From JADFNO01 sp965369945 (lineage in GTDB: Bacteria > Planctomycetota > Phycisphaerae > Phycisphaerales > SM1A02), in the NCBI GenBank assembly GCA_965369945.1, contig CBDUST010000094.1, forward strand, positions 1 to 13,977: a stretch of DNA of 13,977 bases, in the 5' to 3' direction. The translations under genes were made by a program, and so were the position numbers. Within the stretch, counting starts at the first letter, position 1. Each line of letters starts with the position of its first letter. The notes beneath the pieces were generated by a model. It was not told the DNA's origin and ran no database searches. It was given only the letters and a program-made list of their open reading frames with translations. This document shows positions 6,849 to 13,890 of the stretch, piece after piece.

Positions 6849-8587
6849 CGCAATGGCGTCTCCCGTGTCGAAGACTGCAACTGAGAAGCGATGGACTTGG
6901 CGGTCTGCTCAGCCCAAGCTGCCGAAAGCAGCACACCGAGTTCGTACTCATACCGTTTGGGCGCCCCAAGCATCCGCTCGATGTACTTGCTGCGCACATT
7001 CGGTTCCGAACTGCGGGCCAAACCTCGGATCGCTTCCCGAACTGACTCATTCTGGACGAGCGCCTCGGCTGCAACGTCAGCGCCTTGGTCGGGCCCCACA
7101 CGACGATTCCCGAGTCGATGGCCTATCTTTGTCGCAGCCAAGGTGAGCCTGCGTATCTGCTGTTTGATCTTTGCACCACCCGACCGGGCGTATCGCCGAT
7201 CATTTGAGTAGCGAATCTCCCCCAGAGCCGGATGAATCTCGTGGATGAGTCTCATTTGGGTGCGACGGTGAGCGCGTTGGCTGGGCAATAGACTTCGGGT
7301 CCATTCGATGTGCGGCAGATGCAACAGGGGCTGCACCGGGTCATACCAACACGCCGACGCCGAAAGAACCGGTCCTCCCGCATTCGGCACCCGTTGCGAG
7401 AGGTAAAAGGCATCGCTCACCTCGCGCCAAGTGCCGGCTCTCGTGCGCAAATTTCGAAGCGCGCTCTTCGTAACATCCGCGGCTAAGAGTCGGCCGCGTA
7501 TCCGTCCGAAGATTTTCTTCAAATCAATGCCCGACTTGAACAGTCTCGCACGTACCCAAAGTTCGTTAAGTGCTCGAGTACCGCGGAGAAAATCAGCTGG
7601 GCCATAGTAGAACCCCGACGCGCACTCCCCGCCTCCGCCACCGATCTGACCAGTGCGTAACGCTGACAACTTTTCAAAGGCCGCCGGCATCCATGCATGG
7701 CTACAGGCGTTGGTTGCGAAACCACTCCGCATAGCGAAGTCGTAAGCGTCCACTGCGATACTCGTTGGATCGATCTCGACCGGCACAATTCGATGCTGAA
7801 TGTTGCACCGATCACATATCAGCTTCGCGATTTTGACATCGTCATCGTCATGCTCGCCAAGCGTAAACGCCATGCCAGGCGTAGCGCCGCCGTGCAAGCC
7901 GATGGCCAGCACAAGTCGGCTGTCCACACCGCCGGACAACTCCATCGCGTAGCCACGCTCGAAAGCGTCGGTGACCGTGTGTGTAATCGCTTTGACCCAT
8001 TGTTCACCGCTCTTGGGCGGCTGCAACCGCACACGACCTGGCGTTTCCGCTTCAATACACGTCTTGACCACGCGAAGTCCGTCGCGATATCCATAGCTCA
8101 GTCTCTTTTGCGGGCGCAACCGGAATACGTCTTCGAAAATGCTATGGTTATCCAAGGTGTATCCAACCAGCAGTTGCTCAGCCAGGGCCTGAGTCGATAG
8201 CCGACTCTTGATCAACGCCGCGACCATCTCGGGGCGGGTGGACACAACCGGCCGACGACGACGATCGAAGCCGAAGTACAACGGACGCAGTCCATAGCGA
8301 TCAATGTCGATTGTCCAACATGGTTGCTCGGGATCGGACGAGACGACCAGACGCAACCCGACGGGCTCCGGCCAGCACCCTTCAGTGATGGACAAGTCTT
8401 CGGTGTCGGATCTTTTGGCGATCGCACATTGCCCCTCGTAGGTGCAGATAATCATCTGACCGTTCTTGGTGGTGCGCTGCACAAGCTGCGGCGAATTGAG
8501 CGAACGAGCCAGGCATCGCCCCGCCTCGCTCGGATCAACCGGCGCCGTATCGCAAGGCGCGATCAATAGTTCAACCCGGCGAATCAT
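6836..8587 (-). CDS. Asparagine-synthetase-like protein lacking the glutaminase cysteine
   Basis: This 583-residue protein has an AsnB-like domain order but a degenerate front. The N-terminus reads MIRRVELLIAP, with no Cys2 and none of the RGPDD or NGEVYN glutamine-site motifs. Residues about 94-105 (DIDRYGLRPLYF) still match the end of the class II glutaminase fold. The PP-loop ELSGGVDSRLVLAI (216-229) is intact, and IGGGGGECASGF (315-326) sits where GEGADE is expected. It therefore probably activates a carboxylate as an acyl-adenylate. It may use free ammonia, another amine, or nitrogen supplied by the adjacent complete-type AsnB. Its start overlaps the pyruvyl transferase stop (ATGA) and its stop overlaps the next AsnB start by 13 nt, so the two paralogs are made in close stoichiometry. 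Lasso-peptide cyclases have a similarly degenerate architecture, but no precursor peptide, peptidase or recognition element is present here. The exact reaction is unknown. Confidence 0.8.
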   Translation of the reverse strand: MIRRVELLIAPCDTAPVDPSEAGRCLARSLNSPQLVQRTTKNGQMIICTYEGQCAIAKRSDTEDLSITEGCWPEPVGLRLVVSSDPEQPCWTIDIDRYGLRPLYFGFDRRRRPVVSTRPEMVAALIKSRLSTQALAEQLLVGYTLDNHSIFEDVFRLRPQKRLSYGYRDGLRVVKTCIEAETPGRVRLQPPKSGEQWVKAITHTVTDAFERGYAMELSGGVDSRLVLAIGLHGGATPGMAFTLGEHDDDDVKIAKLICDRCNIQHRIVPVEIDPTSIAVDAYDFAMRSGFATNACSHAWMPAAFEKLSALRTGQIGGGGGECASGFYYGPADFLRGTRALNELWVRARLFKSGIDLKKIFGRIRGRLLAADVTKSALRNLRTRAGTWREVSDAFYLSQRVPNAGGPVLSASACWYDPVQPLLHLPHIEWTRSLLPSQRAHRRTQMRLIHEIHPALGEIRYSNDRRYARSGGAKIKQQIRRLTLAATKIGHRLGNRRVGPDQGADVAAEALVQNESVREAIRGLARSSEPNVRSKYIERMLGAPKRYEYELGVLLSAAWAEQTAKSIASQLQSSTRETPLRCAA

Positions 8588-9936
8588 GCCGCCCGCCTTT
8601 GCTGAACGTTTTCCAAGAAGCTCACTACTTCATCGAACATGCGGTCAACGCTGGCAAAAGCGCTGCTGAGGCGCTGTCGGATCAGTTGGCGATCCGAATT
8701 CCGAACGCGGTATCGCCCCATGATTCCCGAAATGATGTGATCGGCTCCGAGCGCTCTGGCATCAAACACGGCATGCTCCATGCCGACCGTACCGAAGACG
8801 CCGGAGGTTTTCTTGCTGTACGCGATCGCACAGACGGGAACTTCGCTGGACAATGCCGCGATACACGCATGCATTCTCGTACCAACAAAGAAGTTGCACC
8901 GGCTGATGATCCCTTTCGCATCGCACGCCGAACTTGGGTTGGGCAAGACGGTCGTGCGCTGGCGCCATTCGTTCGGAAGCATCCCATGTAGTGTCTCGCA
9001 GGCCCGCAGATCGGATTCCACGTGGAATCGCTCGACAACGACATGCGGCACCAGCAGAATGTGTGCATCTGCGTCGGCACCCAGGATTGAGGCGACCAGA
9101 TCATGGAGCAACTGACGATAGTCGCAACACAAACCAAACTGATCGCGTACACACTTTGGTTCGTCGTTGAAAAGTAGTCCACTCACATTGATGCCGACCA
9201 GCGTCTTCGAGACCACGGGAATCTTCGTGGTCGTGGCGTCCACCGGAAGCGTGAATGCCATGTCCGCCGAGCGCTGCACCGATACGTCCGGCGCTAGCTG
9301 CTCGATCGTGCGACAGCCGGCCTGATCGCGACTCCACACCTGAGCGGCCGATCGAATCAGATGACCGGCTTCACCTGTGTGACCAGTATCAAACGGTCCG
9401 TAGGTTTGCGGGAGCAAGACGAACGGCGCATCGAACCGCAGGGACACGCGCTTCGGATAGACCGCGTACTTATATCGATACGGCCCGTACATCGTGGTGA
9501 AACTGTCGCCGCCCGATGCATCTAGAATCAGATCGGCTTGGCTGAGCACCCGACTCACCGGCCCGGACCGCGGTCCGCATCCAATGCGGTGTAGTGCATG
9601 TTCAACGTACAGGTTCCCGGGCTTGAACGGGTCGCGAGAAAGCGAGCAGCCAATCTCCTCGAACGAAATCGTCTGCGAGCCTTGATCTGAGGGCAACTGG
9701 ACCTGCGAAAGTCGTCGCCCGGGTCGCCCGGAGAAAACGATCAGCCGGGCGTTGGGTAGTCGCTCCCGCAGACCGCGTAGTATCGAGAGCCCAATTGCCT
9801 CGACGCCGAGGTTCCCCGTATCCAGCGCGGCGCCGAATATGCACACGGTCACCGGCCGATCGATGCACAGCGACTCGGTGTCACCGATCGAATGTGACGA
9901 CAGCGACATCCTTTGCGATGGATGGTTCATATTCAT
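8584..9936 (-). CDS. Polysaccharide pyruvyl transferase family protein (CsaB/WcaK type)
   Basis: With the ATG at 9934-9936 the protein has 450 residues. GAALDTGNLGVEA (35-47) is the N-terminal nucleotide-site loop (G.....NLG..A). LILDASGGDSFTTMYG (136-151) and VLLPQTYGPF (173-182) are strongly family-specific. FFVGTRMHACIAAL (349-362) and AYSKKTSGVF (372-381) form the C-terminal donor site of the PS_pyruv_trans family. These enzymes move a pyruvyl group from PEP onto a sugar as a ketal, adding negative charge; some members have diverged in function. The start is uncertain. The frame stays open to a TTG at 10023 preceded by purine-rich GAAGAAGAG, but the extra 29 residues are Arg/Gly-rich and look non-coding. 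ATGs at 9930 and 9909 are also possible, and none of the ATGs has a good Shine-Dalgarno. It follows the NusG-like gene by 132 nt and overlaps the next gene by 4 nt. Confidence 0.85.
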   Translation of the reverse strand: MNMNHPSQRMSLSSHSIGDTESLCIDRPVTVCIFGAALDTGNLGVEAIGLSILRGLRERLPNARLIVFSGRPGRRLSQVQLPSDQGSQTISFEEIGCSLSRDPFKPGNLYVEHALHRIGCGPRSGPVSRVLSQADLILDASGGDSFTTMYGPYRYKYAVYPKRVSLRFDAPFVLLPQTYGPFDTGHTGEAGHLIRSAAQVWSRDQAGCRTIEQLAPDVSVQRSADMAFTLPVDATTTKIPVVSKTLVGINVSGLLFNDEPKCVRDQFGLCCDYRQLLHDLVASILGADADAHILLVPHVVVERFHVESDLRACETLHGMLPNEWRQRTTVLPNPSSACDAKGIISRCNFFVGTRMHACIAALSSEVPVCAIAYSKKTSGVFGTVGMEHAVFDARALGADHIISGIMGRYRVRNSDRQLIRQRLSSAFASVDRMFDEVVSFLENVQQRRAA

Positions 9937-10068
9937 ATCGTTGATGCAGTGAACGGTGCTAGCGGAAAATGGCTGGGCTTCGCCCCCATCGCGCGCACCG
10001 CGTGGCAGTGCCGACCTGGTCAACCAGCTCTTCTTCGATGGAGGGGCGCCTTTGCGGTCAGGCCAACC

Positions 10069-10674
10069 CTACTCCACCAGCTCCAGGAGATCGGCGTCGA
10101 TCTCCAAACTCGTAGCGCGACCCAAGGCCGCGATCTGAAGAACGAGGCGGTCGATCTTCGACCGATCCTCGATGAGTCCTTCGATTCCGCTGAACGGACC
10201 GCTGACGACCCGAACACGCCGACCGACCTCGAGATACCGCGACGGGCTCAGTTCAGCCTGATTGTCCAATGCAAGTCGTATCTGTTTGAGTTCTTGGACA
10301 AAGCGCTGCTGATCGGTCACACAAATGGCGTTGGCAACGCGCTTTGTGGCGATGGCGAAGTACGTCGCCTCAACCGAACCATGCAGGAACAGATACGAGG
10401 CAAACAGCGGCTCCTGGATGATGCACTTTTGCCGACCGCGAAAGGAAACTCGATTCATCAAGGGCAGATAATGCTCGATCCCAGCCGCGAGTAACGCCTT
10501 GGCGAGGGCCTTTTCTTGTCGGGCCCGAGTGTGTAGGACGTGCCATAGGGGCGTCGGACTTGCCGGCTTCGAGGCGGATCGGGACCCAACAGCGGCGACC
10601 TCTACGTGCCGACTTCCGGTAGTAGGCCGGCCATCGCGCAATTCTTGCCTGGTCTGGATCGTGTCAACCGGCAT
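10069..10674 (-). CDS. NusG-like (RfaH/UpxY-type) specialised transcription antitermination factor
   Basis: The 201-residue protein has a NusG N-terminal (NGN) domain followed by a KOW domain. WHVLHTRARQEK (44-55) is the typical first strand and helix, followed by EHYLPL (67-72) and the NGN core FASYLFL (91-97, cf. PGYLFV). GRRVRVVSGPFSGIEG (151-166) and VLQIAALGRATSLEID (178-193) form the KOW domain. The first 40 residues are a low-complexity extension. The frame is open upstream to 11166, but the ATG at 10672-10674 has an excellent Shine-Dalgarno (GGAGG, minus strand of 10681-10685, 6 nt away), and everything upstream looks non-coding. Such NusG paralogs sit first in exopolysaccharide operons and bind RNA polymerase at a leader signal to suppress Rho-dependent or pause-mediated termination. 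Being first in this operon fits that role exactly. A housekeeping NusG is unlikely given the context and extension. Confidence 0.88.
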   Translation of the reverse strand: MPVDTIQTRQELRDGRPTTGSRHVEVAAVGSRSASKPASPTPLWHVLHTRARQEKALAKALLAAGIEHYLPLMNRVSFRGRQKCIIQEPLFASYLFLHGSVEATYFAIATKRVANAICVTDQQRFVQELKQIRLALDNQAELSPSRYLEVGRRVRVVSGPFSGIEGLIEDRSKIDRLVLQIAALGRATSLEIDADLLELVE

Positions 10675-10680
10675 CACAGC

Positions 10681-10685
10681 CCTCC
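10681..10685 (-). promoter_or_regulatory. Strong Shine-Dalgarno fixing the NusG-like start
   Basis: On the minus strand this reads GGAGG, 6 nt before the ATG at 10674. It decides between the 201-residue protein and a 365-residue in-frame extension, of which the first 164 residues show no domain and span the intergenic region. Confidence 0.75.
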
Positions 10686-11138
10686 ATCCGGAGCGGGGAA
10701 TCGCCCATACGGATCTCACCGCACACGGGCCTACCCAACAGCGCTTCCCCCCGAAATGCTGGGAAGACGTGACGCTGATATCGGGTACAGAGGTGCCACG
10801 GATTATCCGGGATGGGGCATTTCTATGAGAAGTAACACCTGGGAGGTAGTTTCCGTGGATCAAGGGCAAGACTCCGAGTAGTGGCTTCTCCATTGCCCAT
10901 TCCGCCAATCCCTGATCGCTTATTTCCGCTTCGTGCTGAGGTAAACAACGTCCGGTAAAGTTGTCAGGAACGCCCTCGGTACTGGAAAACCTGGGATGCG
11001 CAGACCGACGACCACGATCCGGCATCGCTTCCGATAATGCGAGTCTGAGCGATCGCCGTTTGACTCTTGGCCGCTTTGACGATGGCATAAACACACGGCC
11101 GAATTCGTGGCCGCGACGATGACTGTGACGACATGAAC

Positions 11139-11143
11139 GGGGA
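11139..11143 (+). promoter_or_regulatory. Shine-Dalgarno supporting the GTG start of the ankyrin gene
   Basis: GGGGA lies 7 nt before the GTG at 11151. The alternative ATG at 11133, six codons earlier in the same frame, has no Shine-Dalgarno, and its extra residues (MNGDNI) would place acidic residues ahead of the signal peptide's basic n-region. The GTG start gives a more usual signal peptide. Confidence 0.6.
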
Positions 11144-11150
11144 CAATATC

Positions 11151-13631
11151 GTGAGCCGAACTCCATATCGTTGGCTGATTGTGTGCGCTACGGGATGGTT
11201 CGCCTTCTCCGCAAGTGTGACTGCGGGGCCGATCCACGAAGCAGCTCGTGTCGGCGATGTAAACGCCGTGTATCGTGAACTGCTCCGAGGCATTCACGTC
11301 GATCAACGTGATCAGAACGGGGCCGCGGCTCTACACGTGGCCGCGCAGCACGGCCAAACTGCTTGCGTCGAATACCTTCTGCGAGCCAAGGCCGATCCCA
11401 ACACCGTTACCGATAAAGGCTATACGCCGCTGATGGCGGCCGCAGGCAATGGGAGTCTGGAGTGTTTGCGACAGCTCCTCCAGGCCGGCGCGACGCTGGA
11501 AGCAAAGTGCGACAGCGGAGGAACGGCCGTATCGGTCGCAGCTTGGTCTGGTCAACCGCTCTGCCTCAAAGAATTGCTACGAGCCGGTGCTTCCGGGCAC
11601 GCCAGGGATCGTCGTGGTTTCACGCCGTTGATGCTTGCCGCAACGAGCGACGTCGCCTGTGTCGATGCACTTCTTGAGCATGATGCCGACATCCGCGCCC
11701 GCACCCCCGAGGGAGACACGGCGATGGCGATCGCCGCCTGGGCCGGGAACGCCGCCGCGATGAAGTTGTTCGTGGACGCGGGGATCGATCTTGATGCATG
11801 GGATGAGGATGGCGAATCGCTTCTGACACGGGCGGCTCGAGAGAGCACCATGATCTCGATGCGCAGTCTGATCGAGGCTGAAGCCGAGGTCAATCAACCC
11901 AATAAACGCGGAGAAACAGCGTTGATGCTCGCGGCAGCACGAGGTGAAAACGAGGCTGTTGAACTGCTACTGCGACTTGCGGCGAACATTCACGCCACTT
12001 CGACCACCGGGCAAACAGCGCTCATGTACGCGGCGCGCAACGGATCACTAAACGCTCTGAAGTGCCTACTCACCGCGGGCGCTGATGCTCACGCCAAAAA
12101 CAGCAAAGCTCAAACGGCCCTTATGGCCGCGGCACAGGGCGGACAAACCGCCTGTCTGGTAGCTCTGTTCGAAGTCGGGGCGGATGTGAACGCGGTCGAT
12201 CAAGACGGCCGGACAGTACTGACTATGGCAACGGACAGCGGCGAGGCTACATGTGTCGATGAGATTCTTCGCCGCGGCGGAGATTTGGAAGCTTGGGACG
12301 GCCAGGGCGAAACGCATCTGACTCGCGCCGCCCGCCAGGGTGCTGTCGATATGTTCTTGTCGCTGTTCGAGTCCGGCGTCAACATCGATGCCCCCAACAT
12401 CCGCGGAGAGACACCACTGATGTTGGCGGCGGGCTTCGGCTCAGTCCAAGCCGTCAGAGTGCTGATCGAGAATGGCGCCCAGATCGAAACCACGTCCAAC
12501 GACGGCCGAACAGCACTGATGTACGCTGCGAGAAACGGCGAACTGGAGTCGTTGCAGTACCTACTCTGGTTCGGTGCCGATCTTGAGGCCAGAAGTGAAT
12601 TCCACGGAACACCGCTCATGGAGGCGGCCTTGGGCGGATACGCAGATTGCGTCAGTGCGTTGTTGGAGGCTGGGGCGGATGTAAACACACGCAACAATCG
12701 CGGATACCCGGCGTTGATGGCGGCGGCAGCCAGCGGTGACACGCAATGTGTCGAGCTGCTCATTCAAGCCGGTGCGGACCCGCAGGCGTGGGACGATGAG
12801 GGTGAGTTCCCGTTGACGCGGGCCGCCAGAGATGGTGCGATTCCAGCGATCCGCGCGTTGATCGACGTGGGTTCTAATGTGAACGCCGCAAACTCCAGCG
12901 GTCAGACCCCGTTGATGCTGGCGGCGGGCTTCGGCGGCGCCGAGGCCACCAAACTGCTTATACGCCTCGGAGCGGACATCGACGCTCGATCAGACAGCGG
13001 AGACCCCCCACTGATATTTGCTGCCCGACATGACGCGGTGGAATCACTGCAATATCTTCTCAGCGCCGGTGCGAATCCGGACGCAAAGGATGACCTCGGC
13101 AATACGGCATTGATGGCGGCTACGGTGAACGGCCACGTTGAGAGCGCGATTGCATTGATCGACGCCGGCGCACCATTGGAGACCAACAACTCCAGTGGAC
13201 ACACCGCGTTGATGCTCGCGGCCGCCGGCGGCGACACGATGATCCTCTCGCGTCTGCTCAAGGCCGGCGCCTCGACCGCGACACGAACCAACCGCGGCGG
13301 AACCGCACTCATCGCAGCGGCCCTCAACGGCAAGCGCAGGAGTGTACAGTTGCTCTTGTCAGCCGGAGCCGACGTCGAAGCCAAGAGCAGCAGAGGCTAT
13401 TCGCCGTTGATGGCCGCCGCGCGGTACGGCGACGCCAACTGCGTGAACCTGCTGCTCGCGGCCCACGCCGAAGTCCAGGCCGAGAACTTCAACGGACAGA
13501 ACGCGATCCAGCTCGCAAAACAACGACGTACGAGCGATCGCGACCGCAAGCCGATCCTCGAAATGCTGACTTCGGCGAGGCTGGCTCAGAAGGTCGGCTT
13601 TGAATGGACGACTGCTGACGGATCGCAATAG
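11151..13631 (+). CDS. Exported ankyrin-repeat protein with about 24 repeats
   Basis: From the GTG start the protein has 826 residues. A signal peptide is visible: a basic n-region with two Arg (R3, R7), a hydrophobic core LIVCATGWFAFSA, and a likely cleavage after the Ala of VTA near residue 25. The cysteine in the core is not in a good lipobox (Val at -1), so a soluble secreted or periplasmic protein is more likely than a lipoprotein. The rest is about 24 ankyrin units of 33 residues with the pattern G-TALM-AA--G-----V--LL-AGADV-A-, one of 32 residues, plus a degenerate C-terminal cap. Units 7-21 show a five-unit super-repeat. Ankyrin stacks bind other proteins; no enzymatic domain is visible, so the partner is unknown. 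It is divergent from the polysaccharide operon, and a functional link is not shown. The DNA is not a recent expansion: repeats with identical protein differ at synonymous sites. Confidence 0.93.
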   Translation: MSRTPYRWLIVCATGWFAFSASVTAGPIHEAARVGDVNAVYRELLRGIHVDQRDQNGAAALHVAAQHGQTACVEYLLRAKADPNTVTDKGYTPLMAAAGNGSLECLRQLLQAGATLEAKCDSGGTAVSVAAWSGQPLCLKELLRAGASGHARDRRGFTPLMLAATSDVACVDALLEHDADIRARTPEGDTAMAIAAWAGNAAAMKLFVDAGIDLDAWDEDGESLLTRAARESTMISMRSLIEAEAEVNQPNKRGETALMLAAARGENEAVELLLRLAANIHATSTTGQTALMYAARNGSLNALKCLLTAGADAHAKNSKAQTALMAAAQGGQTACLVALFEVGADVNAVDQDGRTVLTMATDSGEATCVDEILRRGGDLEAWDGQGETHLTRAARQGAVDMFLSLFESGVNIDAPNIRGETPLMLAAGFGSVQAVRVLIENGAQIETTSNDGRTALMYAARNGELESLQYLLWFGADLEARSEFHGTPLMEAALGGYADCVSALLEAGADVNTRNNRGYPALMAAAASGDTQCVELLIQAGADPQAWDDEGEFPLTRAARDGAIPAIRALIDVGSNVNAANSSGQTPLMLAAGFGGAEATKLLIRLGADIDARSDSGDPPLIFAARHDAVESLQYLLSAGANPDAKDDLGNTALMAATVNGHVESAIALIDAGAPLETNNSSGHTALMLAAAGGDTMILSRLLKAGASTATRTNRGGTALIAAALNGKRRSVQLLLSAGADVEAKSSRGYSPLMAAARYGDANCVNLLLAAHAEVQAENFNGQNAIQLAKQRRTSDRDRKPILEMLTSARLAQKVGFEWTTADGSQ
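11796..13280 (+). repeat. 165-residue (495-bp) higher-order repeat inside the ankyrin gene, three copies
   Basis: The motif AWD-x-x-GE marks the start of each block, at 11796, 12291 and 12786, exactly 495 bp apart. Within each block five ankyrin units follow in the same order: one starting LTRAAR, then LMLAA, then LMYAARNG (LIFAARHD in block 3), then LM-AA, then a fifth more variable unit. The fifth unit of the third block has drifted. Before the first block the order is not recognisable. Confidence 0.85.
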
Positions 13632-13650
13632 CGTTCGCCATGGCGTACGC
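13631..13650 (+). terminator. Imperfect palindrome at the ankyrin stop codon (possible terminator or mRNA 3' hairpin)
   Basis: GCGTTCGCC-AT-GGCGTACGC begins at the last base of the TAG stop and can fold into a GC-rich hairpin with one mismatch. No T-run follows, so it is not a classical intrinsic terminator. It could stabilise the mRNA end or be incidental. Confidence 0.3.
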
Positions 13651-13890
13651 CGGTGCGCCGCTTGCTTCGAAATCCTCACAAGCAATAGCGTGGCTCTTCA
13701 CATACGTGGATCGGCGACGTCCTCTAGCGGGCGCTGCGCACCGCAATCGAGCCATCGAACTCATATTGCTCGCCATTGCCGCACAAAGCATCTAGAGCAG
13801 TTTCAATGCTCTTGTAGCGTCAGGGCATGGCAGAAACGGGCTAAAGTAGCTGCCTCAAGCCCGGTATCATCCCGAGTCAATCGGAACCTC
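13651..13890. other. Non-coding tail downstream of the ankyrin gene
   Basis: I find no convincing gene between the ankyrin stop and the terminal repeat; the open frames crossing it lack recognisable features. It contains a perfect 6-bp hairpin, AGAGCA (13794-13799) with TGCTCT (13807-13812), and a second one, CGGGCT with AGCCCG, near 13838-13864. Neither is followed by a T-run. Confidence 0.45.

Larger units (their letters stand above)
10675..11150. promoter_or_regulatory. Shared intergenic region between the divergent operon and ankyrin gene
   Basis: About 476 bp without a convincing gene on either strand separate the NusG-like start from the ankyrin start, so it should hold both promoters and the 5' leader of the polysaccharide operon. 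I see no strong sigma70-type box pair. The best plus-strand candidate is TTGACT near 11060 with a poor -10 (TGGCAT or CATAAA). The operon leader contains a 7-bp inverted repeat (CCACGGA at 10796-10802, TCCGTGG at 10852-10858) with a short ACCT-GGG-AGGT palindrome (10837-10847) in its loop. There is also an ATCCG/CGGAT pair next to the NusG Shine-Dalgarno (10686-10690 and about 10710-10714). Open frames crossing the region have no recognisable protein features. Confidence 0.5.

Noticed and set aside
1308..8587. Lasso-peptide or other RiPP cluster (AsnB-like cyclase plus radical SAM/SPASM plus sulfotransferase and methyltransferases)
   Set aside because: No small precursor gene, transglutaminase-like peptidase or PqqD-like recognition domain is seen, while a flippase, a pyruvyl transferase and a NusG paralog point to a polysaccharide.
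10841..10857. GGGAGGTAGTTTCCGTG on the plus strand, resembling the RfaH ops element (GGCGGTAGCGTG)
   Set aside because: It lies on the strand opposite to the operon's transcription and matches well only in the first half, so it cannot act as the operon's recruitment site. Treated as chance.
10675..11166. In-frame N-terminal extension of the NusG-like protein to 365 residues
   Set aside because: The extra 164 residues show no domain, have an erratic composition and span the divergent intergenic region. The ATG at 10674 has a strong Shine-Dalgarno and gives a family-like length.
11196..11206. Possible lipobox cysteine in the ankyrin protein's N-terminal hydrophobic segment
   Set aside because: The residue before the Cys is Val rather than Gly/Ala/Ser, and the hydrophobic stretch continues well past it to a good VTA-type signal peptidase I site.
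12200..12763. 187-residue minus-strand open frame inside the ankyrin gene, with other long antisense frames nearby
   Set aside because: Its composition is a mirror of the ankyrin repeats (Ala/Ser-rich periodic sequence), a known side effect of GC-rich repetitive coding DNA.
11796..13280. CRISPR-like or tandem DNA repeat array
   Set aside because: The periodicity (99 and 495 bp) is in frame, lies within one long coding sequence and is explained by ankyrin units; no direct repeats with unique spacers are seen.
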